Below are positions 6,984 to 11,274 of a DNA stretch of 11,274 bases, one piece after another; the stretch's first letter is position 1; every line of letters begins with the position of its first letter. The notes under the pieces were generated by a model. That model ran no database searches. It saw nothing but the letters and a program-made list of their open reading frames with translations, and was not told the DNA's origin. The translations under genes were made by a program, and so were the position numbers. This DNA is from JAFDZO01 sp038225955 (GTDB taxonomy: Bacteria > Bacteroidota > Ignavibacteria > Tepidaquicellales > Tepidaquicellaceae). The DNA is taken from contig JBBRQV010000107.1 of the NCBI GenBank assembly GCA_038225955.1, positions 1 to 11,274 on the forward strand. Direction: 5' to 3'.

Positions 6984-8345
6984 ATGAGCAAAATTCTAAT
7001 TGTTGATGACGAGCGGGGCATCGTAGATAGCATTACAATGATTCTTGGCCAGGACGGCTATGAAATTGATAGTGCCGGCGACGGAGTATCTGCAGTTAAT
7101 AAAGTGAAATCGAATTTTTACGACCTAATACTTCTTGATATAAAAATGCCGAAGATGGATGGACTTGAGGCGCTCGAAAAAATTAAGGAGATTGATAAAG
7201 ATGCAGTCGTGATAATGATTTCCGGCCACGGTACAATTGAAACTGCAGTTGAAGCCACCAAAAAAGGCGCATATAATTTTCTGCAAAAACCTCTTCCTGA
7301 TCTTTACGAATTCAAATTGATAATTAAAAATGCTATTGATTACAAACTTTCAATAGACGAATTAAAATCGTATAAGGCAAAAATTTTAGAGGATAGTAAG
7401 ATAATTGGCAGCAGTGAAAAAATAAAAGAAGTTAATAATCTCATTGATAAGTATTCAAAGGTAAACTCGAATGTATTAATCTGCGGAGAAAGCGGAACAG
7501 GCAAGGAACTTACTGCGAGACAAATTCATTACCGCTCTTCACGTGCAGATAATAAATTTATTGAACTTAACAGCGCTAATCTTACCGAGGAAAATATTGA
7601 GCTAAAACTTTTTGGCGGCGTTGAAAACAATAATGTGATAAAAGGCACGCTTGAACTTGCAGAAGGCGGAACGGTTTTTATCGATGAAATAAGTAATCTT
7701 TCTCTTGACCTCCAGTCAAAACTTTTAAAAGTAATTGAAGATAACGTTATCACCCGTGAGGGAAGTAATATTTCAATAAAGCTTGATGTAAGATTTATTT
7801 TCTCCACAAACCGGGACCTATTACCGGAAGTCGAAACTAAGAATTTCAGAGATGATTTATATCACAGGATAAATGTGTTACAAATTAATTTACCACCATT
7901 AAGAGAGCATGCTGAAGATGTAAAAGAACTGGTAGAATATTTGACCAAAATAATTTGCACACAGAATAGAATTCCTGTAAAGAAATTTTCAGATAAAGCA
8001 ATTGAGCTTCTGAAAATTTTTCGATACCCTGGAAATGTACGTGAGTTGAAAAATTTAATTGAGAGATTAATAATTACGAGCGATAGAAAAATTATAGATG
8101 CTGACGATATTGATTTGCCTGCGAATCGTGAATTGAAGTTATACAATGAATTGCTGAATAAAGATATGTCACTGAACGATTTTCAGAATGAATCGGAAAG
8201 ATTGTTTATTGAAAAAATGCTGCACGATTATAAATATAATGTAAGCCATACAGCAGAAGCATTGCAAATTCAAAGAAGCCATTTGTATAAATTAATGGCT
8301 AAGTATGATATCCCGCTGCCGTCAAAAGCGAAACAGGATTTATAA
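6984..8345 (+). CDS. NtrC-family response regulator lacking the GAFTGA motif
   Basis: A 453-residue three-domain regulator. The receiver domain (1-120) has acidic D8 and D9, phospho-acceptor D52, S80 and K102, so phosphorylation should work. The AAA+ domain (about 138-370) has Walker A GESGTGKE (168-175), Walker B 'VFIDE' (231-235), sensor I region 'FIFSTNRDL' (271-279), arginine-finger region 'FRDDLYHRINV' (288-298) and sensor II 'PGNVRELKN' (349-357). The C-terminal Fis-type helix-turn-helix (about 419-440) includes 'HTAEALQIQRSHLYKLM'. The sigma-54 contact loop is missing: after 'KLFG' (208-211) the sequence goes 'GVENNNVIKGTLELAEGGT', with no GAFTGA and about five residues fewer than usual. 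It is therefore probably a sigma-54-independent activator or a repressor. No partner kinase gene is in the window. Confidence 0.93.
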   Translation: MSKILIVDDERGIVDSITMILGQDGYEIDSAGDGVSAVNKVKSNFYDLILLDIKMPKMDGLEALEKIKEIDKDAVVIMISGHGTIETAVEATKKGAYNFLQKPLPDLYEFKLIIKNAIDYKLSIDELKSYKAKILEDSKIIGSSEKIKEVNNLIDKYSKVNSNVLICGESGTGKELTARQIHYRSSRADNKFIELNSANLTEENIELKLFGGVENNNVIKGTLELAEGGTVFIDEISNLSLDLQSKLLKVIEDNVITREGSNISIKLDVRFIFSTNRDLLPEVETKNFRDDLYHRINVLQINLPPLREHAEDVKELVEYLTKIICTQNRIPVKKFSDKAIELLKIFRYPGNVRELKNLIERLIITSDRKIIDADDIDLPANRELKLYNELLNKDMSLNDFQNESERLFIEKMLHDYKYNVSHTAEALQIQRSHLYKLMAKYDIPLPSKAKQDL

Positions 8346-9083
8346 ATTCTGTCTTAGAATTTCATAGAAAATAATTCCTGCCGAAACAGAAACGTTCAGT
8401 GAATTGGTTTTACCGCTCATCGGAATCTTCACAAGAAAATCACAATTATCTCTCACTGTTTTTCTCATTCCTGTACCTTCACTGCCAAGTATAATTCCGA
8501 TTTTATTTTTAAAGTCAGCTTCGTGAATAAACTTATCGCCTGAAACATCTGCGCCGGCTATCCAGTAACCATTATCTTTTAAGAAGCGGATTGCATTGTT
8601 AAGATTTCCATCCATAGCAATATCAATCAACTTTGCTGTTCCAGAAGAAGTTTTTAAAACAGTATGATTTACTTCAGCAGAGTTATGCTTCGGAATTACT
8701 ATTCCATCTACTCCCATGCAAACGGCAGAGCGTATAATTGCTCCAAAATTATGCGGGTCAGTTATCTCATCAAGAATGGCAATAACACTGCGTGGGTTAT
8801 CTTTGCATTTATTAACTATGTGCCGAAGCTCAGTATATTCATAATCTTTTATGAAAGCAATTATTCCCTGGTCAATCCCTTCGGATTTATTTTTTTTATC
8901 GAAGTAAACTTTGAATTGATGGTCGTTCATAAAATGCACGGGGATAGTCAAATCCTCAGCCATTTTGACAATTTCTTTTGAACGTTTGTCGGGGTCTATT
9001 TTTTTTAGAACAAGAATCTTATTTATGTCCTTCGGATTATTCTTTAGAATTTCGAAGATTGGGTTTTTTCCTATAACTAGCAT
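8340..9083 (-). CDS. rlmB: 23S rRNA (guanosine-2'-O)-methyltransferase RlmB, TrmH/SPOUT family
   Basis: A 247-residue enzyme of normal length that transfers a methyl group from SAM to a ribose 2'-OH, in the E. coli homologue at G2251 of the peptidyl-transferase P loop. The N-terminal substrate-binding domain begins 'GKNPIFEILKNN'. The trefoil-knot SPOUT domain shows motif 1 'DPHNFGAIIRSA' (109-120, with N111 and R118), motif 2 'GSEGTGMR' (200-207, with E202) and motif 3 'NSLNVSVSAGI' (227-237). A paralogous TrmH-family specificity cannot be excluded, but the length and N-terminal domain favour RlmB. It is transcribed leftward, converges on the response-regulator gene with a 6-bp overlap, and diverges from aspA. 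No good promoter is seen; TAATTTAG at 9095-9102 (minus strand) is one base from the -7 consensus. Confidence 0.93.
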   Translation of the reverse strand: MLVIGKNPIFEILKNNPKDINKILVLKKIDPDKRSKEIVKMAEDLTIPVHFMNDHQFKVYFDKKNKSEGIDQGIIAFIKDYEYTELRHIVNKCKDNPRSVIAILDEITDPHNFGAIIRSAVCMGVDGIVIPKHNSAEVNHTVLKTSSGTAKLIDIAMDGNLNNAIRFLKDNGYWIAGADVSGDKFIHEADFKNKIGIILGSEGTGMRKTVRDNCDFLVKIPMSGKTNSLNVSVSAGIIFYEILRQNL

Positions 9084-9120
9084 AATTCAATTTACTAAAT
9101 TAGAGAGAGAAATTCGTGCC

Positions 9121-9179
9121 TGTAATTATACTCCTTTTCCCTTTAGGTGCAGTGATTTTCATTACAATTAAAACCTAAA
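9121..9179. repeat. Interleaved inverted repeats in the rlmB-aspA divergent spacer
   Basis: Two short inverted repeats cross each other: tgtaat (9121-9126) with attaca (9161-9166), and tttaggt (9142-9148) with acctaaa (9173-9179). As DNA they could be operator half-sites. As RNA they would have pseudoknot topology. Such short matches are also expected by chance in a 127-bp AT-rich spacer. TAATTTTA at 9185-9192 is a near-match to the -7 element and could serve aspA. Confidence 0.25.
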
Positions 9180-9210
9180 AAAGTTAATTTTACAGCTATA
9201 CAATTTAATT

Positions 9211-10608
9211 ATGAAATACAGAATAGAAAAAGATTTCTTAGGAAGTCTTCAGATTCCTAATACAGCATATTACGGAGTGCAGACTATGCGTGCGGCAGAT
9301 AATTTTAAAATTACCGGCATATCTCTTTCGATTAACCCTGTTTTTATTAATGCTTTGGCTTATGTAAAAAAAGCCGCCGCACTTGCTAACAATAAATTAG
9401 GTCTGCTCGATAAAACAAAAACGAAAGCTATAGTTTTTGCATGTGATGAAATTATTAAAGGCGGATATTACGATCAGTTTATAGTTGATATGCTGCAGGG
9501 CGGCGCGGGGACTTCAACTAATATGAATGCAAACGAAGTTATTGCAAACATTGCAATTGAAAAACTTGGCGGGAAAAAAGGTGATTACTTAAAGGTGCAC
9601 CCGAATAATGATGTGAATATGTCGCAGTCAACAAACGATGCTTATCCTACAGCTTTCAGAATTGCATTATTTTTATCTACATTAAATTTGCTGAAGACAG
9701 TTTCAGAATTAAAAACTTCTCTTCGTAAAAAAGAAAAAGAGTTTCGTAACGTTATTAAGATGGGAAGAACTCAGCTGCAGGATGCAGTGCCAATGACTCT
9801 TGGTCAGGAATTCGGTGCATATGCTGAAATGATTGATGAAGATATGAAAAGAATAAAGGAAGCAATGAGCTTAGTTACTGAAATTAACATGGGTGCAACT
9901 GCAATCGGTACAGGAATTAATTCTCACCGTGATTATGCAAAACTTGTGTGTGAATATCTTAAACAGATTACAGGAATTCCATTAAGTGTATCAATAAATT
10001 TAGTTGAAGCTACGCAGGATACAGGTGCATATATACAGGTAAGCGGAGTGTTTAAAAGATTTGCCGTGAAGCTTTCAAAAATTTGTAATGATTTAAGATT
10101 ATTATCTTCCGGACCGCGTGCAGGATTTAATGAAATAAATCTTCCGCCGTTACAGCCTGGCTCGTCTATTATGCCTGGAAAAGTAAATCCGGTTATACCT
10201 GAAGTTGTTAATCAGGTTGCATTTCAAGTGATTGGAAACGATTTAACTATTACCATTGCCGCAGAAGCGGGGCAGCTTGAGCTGAATGTTATGGAGCCGG
10301 TAATAGCTTTCAGATTATTTGATACAATTTCAATTTTGAATAATGCCTGTAGGACATTATATGAAAAATGTATAAACGGAATTACTGCTAATGTAGACGT
10401 GTGCAGAAAATATGTTGAGAACAGCATCGGACTTGTAACAGTTATGGTTCCTATTATCGGATACGAAAAATCTTCTGAGATTGCAAAGGAAGCGCTAAAG
10501 ACGGGTAAGTCAGTTTATGAATTAATTATAGAAAGAAATCTTATTTCAAAAAAAGAACTTGATATAATAATGTCTCCCGAAAATATGACAGGGCTTAAAA
10601 GACGATGA
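9211..10608 (+). CDS. aspA: Aspartate ammonia-lyase (aspartase)
   Basis: A 465-residue member of the aspartase/fumarase superfamily, cytoplasmic and normally homotetrameric, which reversibly converts L-aspartate to fumarate plus ammonia. The substrate loops include 'QGGAGTSTNMNANEV' (96-110) and 'STNDAYPT' (140-147). The superfamily signature 'GSSIMPGKVNP' spans 317-327 and carries the catalytic serine on the mobile SS loop. Aspartase is favoured over class II fumarase because it reads 'GRTQLQDAVPMTLGQE' (185-200), with Gln188 where fumarases have His, and 'NDAYPT' rather than 'NDTFPT'. It could feed fumarate to the TCA cycle or respiration and release ammonia from aspartate. It lies downstream of a divergent spacer and overlaps rsmI by 4 bp. 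Confidence 0.95.
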   Translation: MKYRIEKDFLGSLQIPNTAYYGVQTMRAADNFKITGISLSINPVFINALAYVKKAAALANNKLGLLDKTKTKAIVFACDEIIKGGYYDQFIVDMLQGGAGTSTNMNANEVIANIAIEKLGGKKGDYLKVHPNNDVNMSQSTNDAYPTAFRIALFLSTLNLLKTVSELKTSLRKKEKEFRNVIKMGRTQLQDAVPMTLGQEFGAYAEMIDEDMKRIKEAMSLVTEINMGATAIGTGINSHRDYAKLVCEYLKQITGIPLSVSINLVEATQDTGAYIQVSGVFKRFAVKLSKICNDLRLLSSGPRAGFNEINLPPLQPGSSIMPGKVNPVIPEVVNQVAFQVIGNDLTITIAAEAGQLELNVMEPVIAFRLFDTISILNNACRTLYEKCINGITANVDVCRKYVENSIGLVTVMVPIIGYEKSSEIAKEALKTGKSVYELIIERNLISKKELDIIMSPENMTGLKRR

Positions 10609-11274
10609 TTGAACTTCCTCAGATTGAATTCACGGATTTAAAAGTTGAAGCAGGCACATTGTATATCGTCTCAACTCCTATAGGAAACTTAGAGGATATT
10701 TCCTTCAGAGCGATTTATGTTTTAAGTAACGTTGATTACATAGCTGCAGAAGATACCCGCACATCAGGAATACTTCTTGCTGCATACGGGATAAAAAGAA
10801 AATTAATAAGTTATTACTCACATGTTGAATCACAGAAGTTAGAATTTATACTAGGTGAATTAAAATCCGGAAAATCGATTGCACTAATTTCGGACGCAGG
10901 AACTCCCTGCATTTCAGACCCGGGTGGTATTTTAGTAAATCATTGTGTAAAAGAAAATATTGAAGTTGTTTCTATTCCGGGCGCATCTTCGTTAATTCAT
11001 TCATTAGTTCTTTCGGGATTTCCGACGGATAAATTTTATTATCATGGATTTCTTCCGCAAAAAAAGGGACGCGAAACTCTTTTCAATGAGTTTAAGAATA
11101 TTAAAATGCCAATCATTATTTTTGAATCACCGTTTAGAGTACTGAGAACTTTAGAAGATATTAATAAGCATATGGGAAATAAAGAAGTTTGCTTAGGGCG
11201 CGAGATGACTAAAAAATTTGAAGAGATAAGAAGAGGCAGAGTAAAAGATATATTACAAAATAAAACAAGTTTAA
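10605..11274 (+). CDS. rsmI: 16S rRNA (cytidine1402-2'-O)-methyltransferase RsmI, 3' truncated by window edge
   Basis: The first 223 codons are visible and the frame is open to the right edge. RsmI uses SAM to methylate the ribose of C1402 in the decoding centre of 16S rRNA. The tetrapyrrole-methylase fold shows 'LYIVSTPIGNLEDISFRA' (19-36), 'AAEDTRTS' (47-54), 'YSHVE' (71-75), 'LISDAGTPCISDPG' (94-107), 'IPGASS', 'SGFPTDKFYYHGFLP', 'FESPFR' and 'LGREMTKKFEEIRRG'. The ATG at 10605 overlaps the aspA stop (ATGA), so translation is probably coupled. About 14 residues precede the conserved start of the fold, a short extension. Cys102 and Gly108 vary positions often hydrophobic and Tyr, respectively, with no obvious loss of function. 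Confidence 0.95.
   Translation, partial: MIELPQIEFTDLKVEAGTLYIVSTPIGNLEDISFRAIYVLSNVDYIAAEDTRTSGILLAAYGIKRKLISYYSHVESQKLEFILGELKSGKSIALISDAGTPCISDPGGILVNHCVKENIEVVSIPGASSLIHSLVLSGFPTDKFYYHGFLPQKKGRETLFNEFKNIKMPIIIFESPFRVLRTLEDINKHMGNKEVCLGREMTKKFEEIRRGRVKDILQNKTSL

Noticed and set aside
8664..8981. 105-codon + strand ORF opposite rlmB
   Set aside because: It is antisense to conserved SPOUT and N-terminal domain sequence of rlmB, and its translation shows no independent motif.
9211..10608. Class II fumarase as an alternative to aspartase
   Set aside because: Gln188 replaces the fumarase His, and 'NDAYPT' and 'QDAVPMTLGQE' are aspartase-type; fumarases read 'NDTFPT' and 'DATPLTLGQE'.
1..11274. 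A new defence, mobile or CRISPR-type system
   Set aside because: No direct-repeat array, integrase, transposase, toxin-antitoxin pair or nuclease cluster is visible. The only nuclease domain is the Smr domain of an ordinary MutS2.

Overview
The window is AT-rich and entirely chromosomal in character: about ten densely packed protein genes, with no RNA gene, insertion sequence, CRISPR array or phage gene visible. Two secreted proteins end in type IX secretion C-terminal domains with the core 'NQNYPNPFNP', the style typical of Ignavibacteriota and relatives in the Bacteroidota/Chlorobiota superphylum. No start codon has a convincing Shine-Dalgarno sequence. Two TAnnTTTG promoter cores of the Bacteroidota type precede genes. 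The lineage is therefore most likely Ignavibacteria-like; this is inferred from motifs, not from a database search.

Layout. Positions 1-2277 hold two tandem paralogous T9SS cargo proteins; the first is cut by the window edge. A strong terminator (2298-2336) closes this block, followed by about 220 bp without a credible gene. From 2559 a good promoter drives a membrane-anchored TPR protein and a GatB/YqeY-domain protein, closed by a terminator whose T-tract ends 2 bp before the next start codon. Next comes a translationally coupled trio: a CvpA-family membrane protein, an unrecognised 92-residue membrane protein, and mutS2. A TAnnTTTG element 4 bp before the ATG then introduces an NtrC-type response regulator that has lost the GAFTGA sigma-54 contact loop. 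Its 3' end overlaps the convergent rlmB by 6 bp. A 127-bp divergent spacer separates rlmB from aspA (aspartate ammonia-lyase), which overlaps rsmI by 4 bp; rsmI runs off the right edge.

How the genes relate. Most are housekeeping or ribosome-related: RlmB and RsmI methylate rRNA, and MutS2 with its Smr domain acts on recombination or stalled ribosomes. The T9SS cargo is the lineage-specific surface component. I see no evidence for a new defence or mobile system. The most noteworthy points are the GAFTGA-less regulator with a possibly leaderless promoter, the terminator abutting the cvpA start, the small membrane protein locked between cvpA and mutS2, and the gap-free tandem T9SS duplication.
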